From CAMDTE01 sp964504345 (GTDB lineage: Bacteria > Bacteroidota > Bacteroidia > Flavobacteriales > Schleiferiaceae), in assembly GCA_964504345.1 (NCBI GenBank), contig CAZDDX010000001.1:62001-126000 (forward strand): DNA of 64,000 nt. The letters are read 5' to 3'. This document shows positions 8,517 to 17,066 of this stretch, one piece after another (within the stretch, counting starts at the first letter, position 1; the number at the start of each line of letters is the position of its first letter). The translations under genes and the position numbers were made by a program. The notes beneath the pieces are model-generated. The model had not been told where the DNA came from, ran no database searches, and worked only from the letters and a program-made list of their open reading frames with translations.

Positions 8517-9497
8517 ATGATTCAAATCATTACCGCCATGTCCGAACTCGGGGCAGGAACCCGTGGGGCGAGCTTGGGGTATGCGGCCATTCGGAGCGCG
8601 TCCCTCTCTTTGGAACCGCGTTTTTTCCGCAAATACATACCTCGGAAAGTGGAAACGAACAACGCCTTGTTGTTCGAACACGTCAATACACCCTACGGCA
8701 AACGGATCAAGGGAATTGTGCGCATGTACCGGCGCATTGCTGCAAAAGTGGCGGAGACCTTGGACGACAACCGCTTCCCGTTGGTCATTTCTGGCGACCA
8801 CAGCAATGCGGGCGGTACCATTGCCGGCCTGCGTCAGGCCTATCCACAATCCCGGATTGGGGTGGTCTGGATTGATGCCCATGGCGATCTCCACAGCCCG
8901 TATACCTCTCCCAGCGGCAATGTGCACGGCATGCCCTTAGCTACCGCCATTGGCGAGGACAATCGGGACCGTCAATGCAACAAACCCAAGCCCAGCACCA
9001 TCAAAAATTGGGAACGACTCAAGGGACACCCCCGGCGTGTGCAGCCAGTGGACATCGTCTTTATTGCCCTGCGCGATACGGAAGAACCGGAGGATTACTT
9101 GATCACCAAGCACGGCATGAAAGTCATCCGCGTGCCGGAGGTTCGCAAAAAAGGAGCAACGGCGGCTGTGGAAGCGGCCCTGGAACACCTTCAGCATTGC
9201 GACTTATTGTACGTTTCGTTTGACGTAGATTCCTTGGATCCCACCATTTCCGGAGGGACAGGAACACCGGTTGAAGACGGTTTGACCGTTGAAGAGGCTA
9301 CCACCTTGTTGAAGACCTTTGCCAAAGAACCTCGTTTGGGATGCATGGAATTCACGGAAATCAATCCATTATTGGACCATCAAGGCAATGCCATGGGGGA
9401 AGTGGCATTCCGGTTGATTTCACAAACCGTGCGCGAGCTGGAAGAACGTTCCAAGACCATACCCGATTTAAATTCCTTTCACAGTACCCATGAATGA
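8517..9497 (+). CDS. Arginase (ureohydrolase family)
   Basis: 326 aa manganese hydrolase that splits arginine to ornithine and urea. Metal ligands are all visible: SGDHS (His), VWIDAHGDLHSP (Asp-His-Asp) and SFDVDSLDP (two Asp); the PSGNVHGMPLA loop is the one arginases use for the amino-acid end of the substrate, which favours arginase over formimidoylglutamase or agmatinase. The gene overlaps argS by 8 bases, an unusual pairing of an arginine-consuming enzyme with the synthetase that charges tRNA with arginine. Agmatinase-like activity is not ruled out by sequence reading alone. Confidence 0.85.
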   Translation: MIQIITAMSELGAGTRGASLGYAAIRSASLSLEPRFFRKYIPRKVETNNALLFEHVNTPYGKRIKGIVRMYRRIAAKVAETLDDNRFPLVISGDHSNAGGTIAGLRQAYPQSRIGVVWIDAHGDLHSPYTSPSGNVHGMPLATAIGEDNRDRQCNKPKPSTIKNWERLKGHPRRVQPVDIVFIALRDTEEPEDYLITKHGMKVIRVPEVRKKGATAAVEAALEHLQHCDLLYVSFDVDSLDPTISGGTGTPVEDGLTVEEATTLLKTFAKEPRLGCMEFTEINPLLDHQGNAMGEVAFRLISQTVRELEERSKTIPDLNSFHSTHE

Positions 9498-11277
9498 CCC
9501 CTTAAAGTCCCTGGAGGGCTCCATCGCCTCGGCGATTCAATCAGCGGTACAGGCTGCATTCGGAATTTCCATGGAGCTACCCGTGCTCCAATTCACCCGA
9601 CGTGAGTTTTCCGGAACGTACACGTGGGTGGCATTTGGTTTGGCAAAATCCGTCGGTAAATCACCAGACGAAGTTGGTCAAATCATTGGTAAGCAATTGA
9701 TTGATAGCTGTAAATTAGTTAAAGACTTCAATGTTGTCAAAGGATTCCTGAACGTGGAGCTGGCGGACGAAGCCTGGGTAAACTTGTGGAATGCCTTGCA
9801 GGTGGACTCCTACGGGGTGTCCCCCGTTCGGGTGGACGAACCGGCTGCCATGGTGGAGTATTCGTCGCCCAACACCAACAAGCCGCTACACTTAGGACAT
9901 GTTCGGAACAACTTACTGGGCCACAGCGTGTCCGAGTTGATTCGGGCCACCGGCAAAAAGGTCATCAAAGTACAAATCATCAACGACCGGGGCATCCACA
10001 TCTGCAAAAGCATGTTGTCCTGGCAAAAATTTGGTGCGGGCGAAACTCCAGAATCTTCCGGAATGAAGGGGGACCACTTGGTGGGTAAATACTACGTGGC
10101 CTTTGATCGTGCCTACCGCGAAGAAGTTGCGGCCTTGGTAGCAGCCGGTCGAACGGAAGACCAGGCCAAAGTTGAAGCGCCATTGATGCGCGAAGCACAG
10201 GAAATGCTCCGACTTTGGGAAGAAGGGGACGACGCGGTGATGAACCTTTGGCGCACCATGAATCAATGGGTTTACGCCGGTTTTGAAGCGACGTACCAAC
10301 GATTGGGGGTTTCTTTTGATAAGAATTACTACGAAAGCGAAACCTACGTTTTGGGTAAACAAGACGTGGAACGCGGTTTGGAGTTGGGGGTCTTTTACCG
10401 CAAAGACGACGGATCGGTCTGGATTGATTTGCGTCCGGACGGCTTGGACGAAAAAGTGGTTTTGCGGAGCGATGGAACCTCAGTCTACATGACCCAAGAC
10501 TTGGGTACGGCGGTGCAGCGCTTTCGCGATTTCAATATCGACGGTTTAACCTATGTAGTTGGCAATGAGCAAGATTACCACTTCAAGGTGTTGTTCCTCA
10601 TTTTGAAGAAATTGGGCTATTCGTGGGCCGATCAGTTGGTGCACCTCAGTTACGGGATGGTGGACTTGCCCAACGGACGCATGAAATCACGCGAAGGAAC
10701 GGTGGTGGACGCAGACGATCTGTTGAGCGAAATGGAAACTACGGCCGCGCAGTTGTCCGAGGAGTTGGGCAAATTGGAGGGCATGCCGGAGGCCGATAAG
10801 GTGGCTCTGTACCGAACTTTGGGGCACGGGGCATTGAAGTACTTTATTTTGAAGGTGGATCCCACCAAACGCATGGTCTTCAACCCGGAAGAAAGTGTTG
10901 ATTTCAATGGAAACACGGGACCTTTCTTGCAGTACACCCACGCACGGATTGCCTCATTGCTTCGGAAGGCGGGCGATCGCCAACCGGTGGCTGCAGCAGG
11001 CTATGCATGGGACTCACGCGAAACAGAGGTTCTGTTTCAATTGGCTCAGTTTCCGCGTACCGTGCAGCAAGCGGCCGATGCACGCAATCCTGCGGCCGTT
11101 GCCAACTACGTGTACGAATTGGTGAAGTCGTTCAACGGTTTGTATCAAAACCTGAGCATTTTGAATGCAGATCAGCCCGAGCAAGTGGCTTTGCGCTTGG
11201 CTTTGGCGGAGCGAGTGGGGTATGTGGTACGCACGGGGTTGAGCTTTTTGGGCATAACGGCACCAGACCGCATGTAA
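9490..11277 (+). CDS. argS: Arginyl-tRNA synthetase
   Basis: 595 aa, class I synthetase. The N-terminal Add1 domain is followed by SSPNTNKPLHLGHVRNN (HIGH motif, about residue 135), the catalytic fold, GRMKSREGT (KMSKS-like loop, about residue 395) and the C-terminal all-helical DALR anticodon-binding domain. It charges tRNA-Arg in the cytoplasm. The start overlaps the arginase stop, and a strong hairpin follows the gene at 11306. A short A+T-rich codon patch lies at about 9691-9735. Confidence 0.97.
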   Translation: MNDPLKSLEGSIASAIQSAVQAAFGISMELPVLQFTRREFSGTYTWVAFGLAKSVGKSPDEVGQIIGKQLIDSCKLVKDFNVVKGFLNVELADEAWVNLWNALQVDSYGVSPVRVDEPAAMVEYSSPNTNKPLHLGHVRNNLLGHSVSELIRATGKKVIKVQIINDRGIHICKSMLSWQKFGAGETPESSGMKGDHLVGKYYVAFDRAYREEVAALVAAGRTEDQAKVEAPLMREAQEMLRLWEEGDDAVMNLWRTMNQWVYAGFEATYQRLGVSFDKNYYESETYVLGKQDVERGLELGVFYRKDDGSVWIDLRPDGLDEKVVLRSDGTSVYMTQDLGTAVQRFRDFNIDGLTYVVGNEQDYHFKVLFLILKKLGYSWADQLVHLSYGMVDLPNGRMKSREGTVVDADDLLSEMETTAAQLSEELGKLEGMPEADKVALYRTLGHGALKYFILKVDPTKRMVFNPEESVDFNGNTGPFLQYTHARIASLLRKAGDRQPVAAAGYAWDSRETEVLFQLAQFPRTVQQAADARNPAAVANYVYELVKSFNGLYQNLSILNADQPEQVALRLALAERVGYVVRTGLSFLGITAPDRM

Positions 11278-11300
11278 GCACGATTGGATTTGTGCCACAA

Positions 11301-11336
11301 AAAAAGGGGCTGACTCGTTGCGAGCCAGCCCCTTTT
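11301..11336. terminator. Bidirectional terminator between argS and the C1 peptidase gene
   Basis: Stem GGGGCTGACTCG (11306-11317) with CGAGCCAGCCCC (11321-11332), one mismatch, loop TTG. It is flanked by A-runs on the left and a T-run on the right, so it can stop transcription from both convergent genes. Confidence 0.85.
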
Positions 11337-11353
11337 TCATACACGATAATTTC

Positions 11354-12541
11354 TTACAGACCCAACTTGGAGCGCATCTCCTTGGTCAAGCCGTCCTTGT
11401 GAACCAGGATGGAAATGGTTTTGTACCGAACAAAAGCATCGGAGGCGTGGATGTAGCCACTTTTGTAGGGGTTTTCCCGATCGCCCCAGCTGTTTTTGAC
11501 GGTGTAGAACACGGTACCGGTTTGGTCCTTCACCATGCCCGTGATTTGCATTCCGTGGTCGTCTTGGGTTTCGTAGTTGTCGTACGCCACCTGACGGCTC
11601 TCTTGGGTGATGGTTCGGCTTTTGTGGGGTGCCGTAAAGACCGCCTTCTGCTCGTCCGGAGTCATGTCGGACCAATCCTTTTCAGGAACCACCGCCAAAC
11701 CGTTCTTGAGGGAGAATCCTTTTTCGCTCACGTCGCAGGCCCATGCCACGGTGAATCCCTTGGTCAACGCACCATTGAGCACGGTCATTAGGTCGTCCAA
11801 AGGCACGTTGTACGAAGTTCCCCACGTCCAGTTGTCCGGAACCTCAATGGCGTGCTGGGTGTAAAAAGGCACGTGTGAAAAAGAACAAATTTGAACGTAG
11901 TCAGACGGTTTAACGCCTACTACTTGGTCCGCAAACGTGCGCGGGGTGTAGTTTTTGCCTTGGTAGGTAAAGGTGGATGGTTCCGCGCCCAAATAGGCAT
12001 CCAACACGCCGGTAAATCCTTTTTTCCAAACGGGGGTAATGGAGCCGTTTTTATTCTCCTTGACGGCATCTACAATACCTTTCAAGGAAGCTTCCAGTTC
12101 GTCGTGTTCGTTTAACTCTGTGCCGTAGTTCAGTCCGGTGTAGGCTTCTTCTGGAACGGCGCCGTATTTCTGGATCACGTAGAGGATGTCCGGCAGGGCA
12201 CCGCCTTGCGCAAAATTGAGCGATCCGTGCACGCGAATGTACTTTTCGGCCTTGTCTTGGTACACCTTGCGAACAATGTACATTTCAGACAAATCAACCG
12301 GTTTCTTGCCCATTCGGATCATTTCCGATTCCAAGAAGGCGGAGGTGGAGTAGCTCCAGCACGTGCCGCTGCTCCCCTGGTTTTCAACAGGCGTTGCGTC
12401 CAGCTGAACGATGGGGGTGAATTGGTAACCTGCGCCGGCTGTTCCGTTGCCGGCAACCTGCTTTACCAAATTGTCTTGTGCGCTGGCGCTCCAGGTGAAT
12501 GCAAAAACCAGAGCGAGCGTAACTGATTTAAATTGATTCAT
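11354..12541 (-). CDS. Secreted C1-family (bleomycin hydrolase/PepC-like) cysteine peptidase
   Basis: 395 aa with a signal peptide ending near residue 21 (WSASA-Q). Catalytic residues are intact: Gln55 and Cys61 in NQGSSGTCWSYST, His in QDDHGMQITGM (about residue 327) and Asn in VKNSWGD (about residue 348). The overall length and the AQGGALPDILYVIQKYGAVP segment match the bleomycin hydrolase / aminopeptidase C branch rather than papain-type endopeptidases. Because of its signal peptide it should act in the periplasm or outside, probably trimming peptides for nutrition. It follows the dehydrogenase gene by 10 bases, so they may share a transcript. Confidence 0.88.
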   Translation of the reverse strand: MNQFKSVTLALVFAFTWSASAQDNLVKQVAGNGTAGAGYQFTPIVQLDATPVENQGSSGTCWSYSTSAFLESEMIRMGKKPVDLSEMYIVRKVYQDKAEKYIRVHGSLNFAQGGALPDILYVIQKYGAVPEEAYTGLNYGTELNEHDELEASLKGIVDAVKENKNGSITPVWKKGFTGVLDAYLGAEPSTFTYQGKNYTPRTFADQVVGVKPSDYVQICSFSHVPFYTQHAIEVPDNWTWGTSYNVPLDDLMTVLNGALTKGFTVAWACDVSEKGFSLKNGLAVVPEKDWSDMTPDEQKAVFTAPHKSRTITQESRQVAYDNYETQDDHGMQITGMVKDQTGTVFYTVKNSWGDRENPYKSGYIHASDAFVRYKTISILVHKDGLTKEMRSKLGL

Positions 12542-12551
12542 TTGAATTTGC

Positions 12552-13439
12552 TTATTTAAAGTAAGAATTTACGGGAGCGTCCTTGGTTCCGGCGGCGTAG
12601 TTGTAGAAGCCTTGGCCGCTTTTAACGCCCAACAAACCGGCCTGAACCATGTTTACCAGCAAGGGACTGGGCGCGTATTTGGGTTGGCCCAGTCCGGAAT
12701 GAAGTACACGAAGAATGCTCAAGCATACGTCCAATCCAATGAAATCAGCCAACTGCAAGGGTCCCATGGGGTGCGCCATGCCCAATTTCATGATGCCGTC
12801 GATTTCAGCGACGCCAGCTACGCCTGTGTGCAACGATTCGATGGCTTCGTTGATCATGGGCATCAAGATGCGGTTGGCCACAAAGCCGGGGTAGTCGTTG
12901 CAGGAAATGGCGATTTTGCCAAGGGATTCACTCATTCGAATCACCGCGTCGGTGGTGGCGTCGCTGGTTTTGAAACCGCGAATAATTTCCACCAATTTCA
13001 TGACGGGAACGGGGTTCATGAAGTGCATGCCAATAACCTGCTCCGGGCGCTGGGTGGCTGCGGCAATGCGGGTTATGGAGATGGAAGAAGTGTTGGAGGC
13101 TAAGATGCAATGTGCCGGAGCCAAACGATCCAGATCCTCAAAAATTTTCAACTTGATGGCCTCGTTTTCTGTGGCGGCCTCCACCACGAGATCGGCCTGA
13201 GCCACGGCCGCCTCCAAAGAGGTTCCGGTTTGGATTCGGGCCAAGGCAGCATCTTTATCTTCCGCACTCAGGGTACCCTTGGCAACTTGACGATCCAGAT
13301 TTTTTTCAATGGTGGCAACGGCACGGGTCAACGCCGCTTCCGAAACATCAAACAACGCTACTTGGTAGCCGCTTTGGGCAAAAACGTGCGCAATACCATT
13401 TCCCATGGTTCCTGCACCCAATACTGCTGCATTTTTCAT
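12552..13439 (-). CDS. 3-hydroxybutyryl-CoA dehydrogenase
   Basis: 295 aa. The Rossmann motif AVLGAGTMGNGIAHVFAQSG begins at residue 4, NTSSISITRIA and GMHFMNPVPVMKLVEII contain the catalytic His and the substrate-contact Asn, and CNDYPGFVANRILMPMINEA is the dimerisation domain. It interconverts acetoacetyl-CoA and 3-hydroxybutyryl-CoA in fatty-acid or ketogenic amino-acid breakdown. The ATG at 13439 was chosen over an upstream in-frame start because the TATCTTCG promoter box lies 4 bases ahead of it. Confidence 0.93.
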   Translation of the reverse strand: MKNAAVLGAGTMGNGIAHVFAQSGYQVALFDVSEAALTRAVATIEKNLDRQVAKGTLSAEDKDAALARIQTGTSLEAAVAQADLVVEAATENEAIKLKIFEDLDRLAPAHCILASNTSSISITRIAAATQRPEQVIGMHFMNPVPVMKLVEIIRGFKTSDATTDAVIRMSESLGKIAISCNDYPGFVANRILMPMINEAIESLHTGVAGVAEIDGIMKLGMAHPMGPLQLADFIGLDVCLSILRVLHSGLGQPKYAPSPLLVNMVQAGLLGVKSGQGFYNYAAGTKDAPVNSYFK

Positions 13440-13443
13440 GCGC

Positions 13444-13451
13444 CGAAGATA
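13444..13451 (-). promoter_or_regulatory. -7 box of the 3-hydroxybutyryl-CoA dehydrogenase gene
   Basis: TATCTTCG (one mismatch to TAnnTTTG), four bases before the ATG at 13439, predicting a leaderless or nearly leaderless mRNA. Confidence 0.6.
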
Positions 13452-13508
13452 CGGCACGTGCGTTAAAAAGGGTAGGTAGGAGCGGCCGCCAAAAACAAAC
13501 AGTGGTCC

Positions 13509-14948
13509 TTACTTCCCACGTCCTTGCAATACAATCAAAACGGTGTAAACAAGCACTTTCAGATCCGCAAACAGCGTGGCATTCTCCAAGTACACCAAAT
13601 CGTACTCCATCCTTTCCAACATTTCCTCCAGGTTGGAGGCGTAGCCGTAGCGGACCATTCCCCACGAGGTGATGCCGGGTCTGATTTTGTGCAGTTGAGC
13701 GTAGTGGGGTGCACGTTCCAACAACTGTTGCGCGTAGTAGGGTCGTTCCGGGCGGGGACCCACGAGGCTCATGTCCCCGCGCAAAACGTTCCAAAATTGA
13801 GGCAATTCGTCCAATCGGTATTTGCGCATGATGCGCCCCCACGGGGTAATGCGCGGATCGTTGTCCGAACTCAATTGCGGGCCGTTGGCTTCAGCATCTA
13901 CGTGCATGGAGCGGAACTTGACAATCCAAAAAGATTTACCGTTTCGCCCCACCCGCTCCTGATGGTAAAATATGGGGCCGGGGCCGGATTGCTTCACGCG
14001 CCAAGCCGTAAAAACCAAAAACGGGGACAGGACGGCAAGAGCGGTACCGGATACCAATAGATCCACCATTCGCTTCACTGCTTCTTGCCAAGCCGGAATG
14101 GGGTTGCGCTGGATGTCCACCAAGGGAACCCCGTGCGCGTCCAGCTTAACCTGGCCTGTGAGGATGGATAAGGTGTCTGGAACCCATTGAATGCGAACGT
14201 TTAACGACTCAATTTGCACCAACAATTTCTCGAGCAAGTGGTGTTCCGTTGCGTCCAGGGCAATCATGACCTCCTCAATGCCGTAGCGCTCCACTACGGA
14301 ACGCGCGTCGTTCCAGGAACCCAAAAGAGGAAGGTTTAGTTCGGGGTCCGACGGATCCTCTGGAAGCGAACCGGTTAACCAGCCCGAGAACGTATTGCCC
14401 GTGGGACGTTGCGCGAGTCGGTACCGATCTAAAACGGGCTTCAACCGTTTGGGAGAACCTATGAGCAGGGTGGGGAAACGAAGTTTGCCGCTTTTGATTT
14501 GCGCGTAGGTAGCGGTGGCCAAAGCATAACGCCCCAACGCCGTAGCGACTAGGAATACGCCCAGGTACACCCCATAACTCCAGTAGTAGTGGCGGTAGTC
14601 CTTAACGTCGTCGTCCAAAATCAAAGCGGCAAAAAGCGGTAGTGAGGCCAGAATCCCCACCTGAAAGGTGTGCACCAGATCGGCCAGGCGGGACCTACGC
14701 AAGACCTCGCGGTGTATGCCGGAGAGTCTGTGGATGAAGGCCCAATAGAGCACGGTGGCCAGCAAGCCCTCAAAAAAAGTACTTTCCCATTCCAATTGTG
14801 GAATGCCAAAACGCAACGGTTCCAGAACGGCTTTCCGGTAGCCGTACAAGGCAGTGTAGGCTAAGGCAGCGGCAACGGCATCGGTCCATCGGTAGTACAA
14901 CCGCAAGCGAAATGCACGGCGGTGCAGTCCCTCGCTTTGTGGGCTCAT
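13509..14948 (-). CDS. Polyprenyl-phosphate sugar-1-phosphate transferase (WbaP/WcaJ type)
   Basis: 479 aa. Four N-terminal membrane helices and a CoA-binding-like nucleotide domain (FPTLLIGSPKRLKPVL) precede the catalytic C-terminal bacterial sugar transferase domain: a membrane re-entrant helix, QERVGRNGKSFWIVKFRSM, the YRLDELPQFWNVLRGDMSLV core and GPRPERP. It places the first sugar phosphate on undecaprenyl phosphate to start exopolysaccharide or O-antigen synthesis. ATGA overlap of 4 bases with the upstream lipoprotein gene. Confidence 0.93.
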   Translation of the reverse strand: MSPQSEGLHRRAFRLRLYYRWTDAVAAALAYTALYGYRKAVLEPLRFGIPQLEWESTFFEGLLATVLYWAFIHRLSGIHREVLRRSRLADLVHTFQVGILASLPLFAALILDDDVKDYRHYYWSYGVYLGVFLVATALGRYALATATYAQIKSGKLRFPTLLIGSPKRLKPVLDRYRLAQRPTGNTFSGWLTGSLPEDPSDPELNLPLLGSWNDARSVVERYGIEEVMIALDATEHHLLEKLLVQIESLNVRIQWVPDTLSILTGQVKLDAHGVPLVDIQRNPIPAWQEAVKRMVDLLVSGTALAVLSPFLVFTAWRVKQSGPGPIFYHQERVGRNGKSFWIVKFRSMHVDAEANGPQLSSDNDPRITPWGRIMRKYRLDELPQFWNVLRGDMSLVGPRPERPYYAQQLLERAPHYAQLHKIRPGITSWGMVRYGYASNLEEMLERMEYDLVYLENATLFADLKVLVYTVLIVLQGRGK

Positions 14949-15865
14949 GGACGGTAAACCAATTTGATGTTGTCCAAAAAGATGGAATCCGTTTTACCGT
15001 TCGCCACGGACTTTTTACTTCCGATGAAGATTTTAAAAGACTCGGCATCGGGCGTTCCGCTGACCTCCGTCATCAAGTTGATGTAGATTTTGTTCCACTC
15101 GTCTTTTGGAAGAACCGTGGCTGTTGGTTTTTGCTCGATTCCGCTGGGCCGGTAGGCGTAAACGCCCACCGTGAAGGGCACGCTGGTCTTGTAATTGAGT
15201 TCCAAGTAAACATTTTTTTGACCCTTGGGCAATTCAAAAGCGTCTGCAGACCAAACCTCAAACCAGGCTCCGTCGGGGCCCAGTCGAACCCAGCCGCTGG
15301 CGGAATTGTTCTCGTTTGACGGGGCGGGAAAGATCAAATCCGGACGAAACGTGCGCACCCAGAAGGTGTCGGACGTGGAAACCGGTTCAAATCCGAAACC
15401 AGCTCCCTCAAAATCCTCCAATACTGAAACGGTGACTCCTTCGTCGTATTGGGTCCAAACCAAGCTGTCCCCGGGGCTTTTCAAAACGGTTTCTTGACCC
15501 GGTTTGAAATTTGCGCCAATGGATACCTCCTGGTAAAAGTCGTACTTGGATCGGAAGGCAGCCATACCGTTCGTATTAACGCCGGGATAGAGCTTTATCG
15601 TATGGAAGCCCTCGTCCAAAAGCACTGGAAAGGAGCACGGCAACGAAAAAGCTCCCGCATAGGTGCCGTTGGGCAACTGAACCCAAACCGTGGAAATTTT
15701 ACTGCTGCGGGAACCGTTCAGCGAGGATTCCACTGGATCCAGTGCCATTCCGTTGATGCGCACGTACGCGGGCTCTACGGCTACCTCTGGAGCGCATCCT
15801 GCACCAAATACGTAAAGTGCTGCGGCAGCGCCCAAGCGCGTTAAAAATGGAAATATATTCGGCAT
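14945..15865 (-). CDS. Outer-membrane or periplasmic lipoprotein of unknown function
   Basis: 306 aa. The N terminus (MPNIFPFLTRLG, hydrophobic stretch, FGAGC) is a lipoprotein signal peptide with the acylated Cys at about residue 22. The C-terminal part (VWVRTFRP region, NNSASGWVRLG, and a closing DSIFLDNIKLVYRP) looks like a carbohydrate-binding-module-like beta sandwich. The function is not recognised. It is the first gene of a two-gene unit with the sugar transferase (4-base overlap), which suggests a role at the surface-glycan system. The start at 15865 is supported by a TACCTTTG box 6 bases upstream; longer in-frame starts run antisense into pcm. Confidence 0.75.
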   Translation of the reverse strand: MPNIFPFLTRLGAAAALYVFGAGCAPEVAVEPAYVRINGMALDPVESSLNGSRSSKISTVWVQLPNGTYAGAFSLPCSFPVLLDEGFHTIKLYPGVNTNGMAAFRSKYDFYQEVSIGANFKPGQETVLKSPGDSLVWTQYDEGVTVSVLEDFEGAGFGFEPVSTSDTFWVRTFRPDLIFPAPSNENNSASGWVRLGPDGAWFEVWSADAFELPKGQKNVYLELNYKTSVPFTVGVYAYRPSGIEQKPTATVLPKDEWNKIYINLMTEVSGTPDAESFKIFIGSKKSVANGKTDSIFLDNIKLVYRP

Positions 15866-15871
15866 GCACCG

Positions 15872-15879
15872 CAAAGGTA
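15872..15879 (-). promoter_or_regulatory. -7 box of the lipoprotein-sugar transferase unit
   Basis: TACCTTTG, perfect match, 6 bases before the ATG at 15865. Back to back with the pcm box, 15 bases away. Confidence 0.65.
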
Positions 15880-15894
15880 AGGCACCTGAGGCGC

Positions 15895-15902
15895 TAAATT
15901 TG
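15895..15902 (+). promoter_or_regulatory. -7 box of pcm
   Basis: TAAATTTG, perfect match, 5 bases before the GTG start at 15908. Confidence 0.6.
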
Positions 15903-15907
15903 GGGTT

Positions 15908-16588
15908 GTGAAACTGGCTGCGCATCCCCTTGATTTTCCACGACACCTTGGCTTGCGCAAGCAGTTGATGGACGTTCTGCGCGAAAAGGGCATTCGGTCT
16001 GAAGAGGTGTTGGACGCGCTCATGCAGGTGCCCCGGCACGTTTTTTTAGAATCCAGCTTTGAAGCATTTGCGTACAAGGACGCTGCCTTTCCCATTCGCG
16101 CAGCCCAGACCATCAGCCAACCGTACACGGTAGCCGTTCAAACACAGGCTTTGGAACTCCCGCCGGGAGCCAAGGTTTTGGAAATAGGTACCGGTTCCGG
16201 TTACCAAGCGGCCGTATTGGCGGCCATGGGGTTCCGGGTGTACAGTATCGAACGCCAAAAAGAGCTGTTTGACTTTTCCAAACGCGTCCTTGCTGAATTG
16301 CGGGCCACGGTGGTGCAGCGTTTTGGCGATGGCTACAAGGGCATGCCGGCATTCGCTCCGTTCGACGGCATCTTGGTAACGGCCGCGGCTCCGGACGTGC
16401 CCAACGCCTTGTTGGCGCAGTTGGCGGTGGGGGGTAAACTCATCTTGCCGGTGGGGCCTGAAGGAGCGGATCAACGCATGTGGCGCATCACCCGATTGGG
16501 CGACAAATCCTTCGAACGAGAGGATTTGGGGACTTTTCGGTTCGTTCCCATGCTGGGAAACGTAGCCACTGGTCAGGATTCCGTGTGA
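15908..16588 (+). CDS. pcm: Protein-L-isoaspartate O-methyltransferase
   Basis: 226 aa from a GTG start. Signature segments are QVPRHVFLESSFEAFAYKD, the QTISQPYTVAVQTQAL region that holds the substrate-binding residues, and the SAM-binding loop VLEIGTGSGYQAAVLA near residue 92. It repairs isoaspartyl damage in proteins using S-adenosylmethionine. The 3' end overlaps smpB by 16 bases. Confidence 0.95.
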   Translation: MKLAAHPLDFPRHLGLRKQLMDVLREKGIRSEEVLDALMQVPRHVFLESSFEAFAYKDAAFPIRAAQTISQPYTVAVQTQALELPPGAKVLEIGTGSGYQAAVLAAMGFRVYSIERQKELFDFSKRVLAELRATVVQRFGDGYKGMPAFAPFDGILVTAAAPDVPNALLAQLAVGGKLILPVGPEGADQRMWRITRLGDKSFEREDLGTFRFVPMLGNVATGQDSV

Positions 16589-17037
16589 GCGCGTTTGGTC
16601 TCGCGGTCCGCGTCTTTTTCTTTCAAGCTGGCTCTTTTGTCGTGCAACTTTTTGCCGCGCGCCAAGGCAATGTCCAATTTTGCCAAGCCTTTTTCTGAGA
16701 GGTGCAGAAGCAGCGGGACCACGGTGATGCCCTTGTCCTTCAACGCACGGTCTATTTTTTTGAGCTCGTTCTTTTTGAGCAGCAATTTCCGATCCCGCGT
16801 TTCCAAATGGTTGGCGTGGGTGCCCAACCGCCACGGGGCAATGTGCAGGTGCTTAACCCAGAGTTCACCGTTCACAATCAGGCAGTAAGCATCTACCAAA
16901 CCGGCGGCCCCCTCGCGGATGGATTTTATTTCAGAACCCATCAAGACCATCCCCGCCGTGAAGGAGTCGATCAATTCGTATTCAAATCGAGCACGACGGT
17001 TTTCAATTCGGATTGTTTTTTGGGCTGGTTTCGCCAT
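16573..17037 (-). CDS. smpB: SsrA-binding protein
   Basis: 154 aa. MGSEIKSIREGAAGLVDAY, the WVKHLHIAPW motif and a basic C-terminal tail (KKLHDKRASLKEKDADRETK) are the SmpB hallmarks. It binds tmRNA and helps rescue stalled ribosomes. The tmRNA gene itself is not seen in this window. Convergent 16-base overlap with pcm; divergent from pyrD with only 29 bases between start codons. Confidence 0.97.
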   Translation of the reverse strand: MAKPAQKTIRIENRRARFEYELIDSFTAGMVLMGSEIKSIREGAAGLVDAYCLIVNGELWVKHLHIAPWRLGTHANHLETRDRKLLLKKNELKKIDRALKDKGITVVPLLLHLSEKGLAKLDIALARGKKLHDKRASLKEKDADRETKRAHTES

Positions 17038-17041
17038 GGCG

Positions 17042-17049
17042 CAAATTTC
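17042..17049 (-). promoter_or_regulatory. Probable -7 box of smpB
   Basis: GAAATTTG, one mismatch to TAnnTTTG at the first base, exactly 4 bases before the smpB ATG. Confidence 0.45.
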
Positions 17050-17054
17050 GCCCG

Positions 17055-17062
17055 TATTTTTG
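17055..17062 (+). promoter_or_regulatory. -7 box of pyrD
   Basis: TATTTTTG, perfect match, 4 bases before the pyrD ATG at 17067; 5 bases from the oppositely oriented smpB box. Confidence 0.65.
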
Positions 17063-17066
17063 GAAC

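Noticed and set aside
8517..9497. Formimidoylglutamase (HutG) or agmatinase identity
   Set aside because: The SGNVHGMPLA loop and absence of other histidine-utilisation genes nearby favour arginase, though only an assay would settle it.
15866..16039. Upstream extension of the surface lipoprotein
   Set aside because: It would bury the lipoprotein signal peptide inside the chain, overlap pcm and pass the TACCTTTG box.
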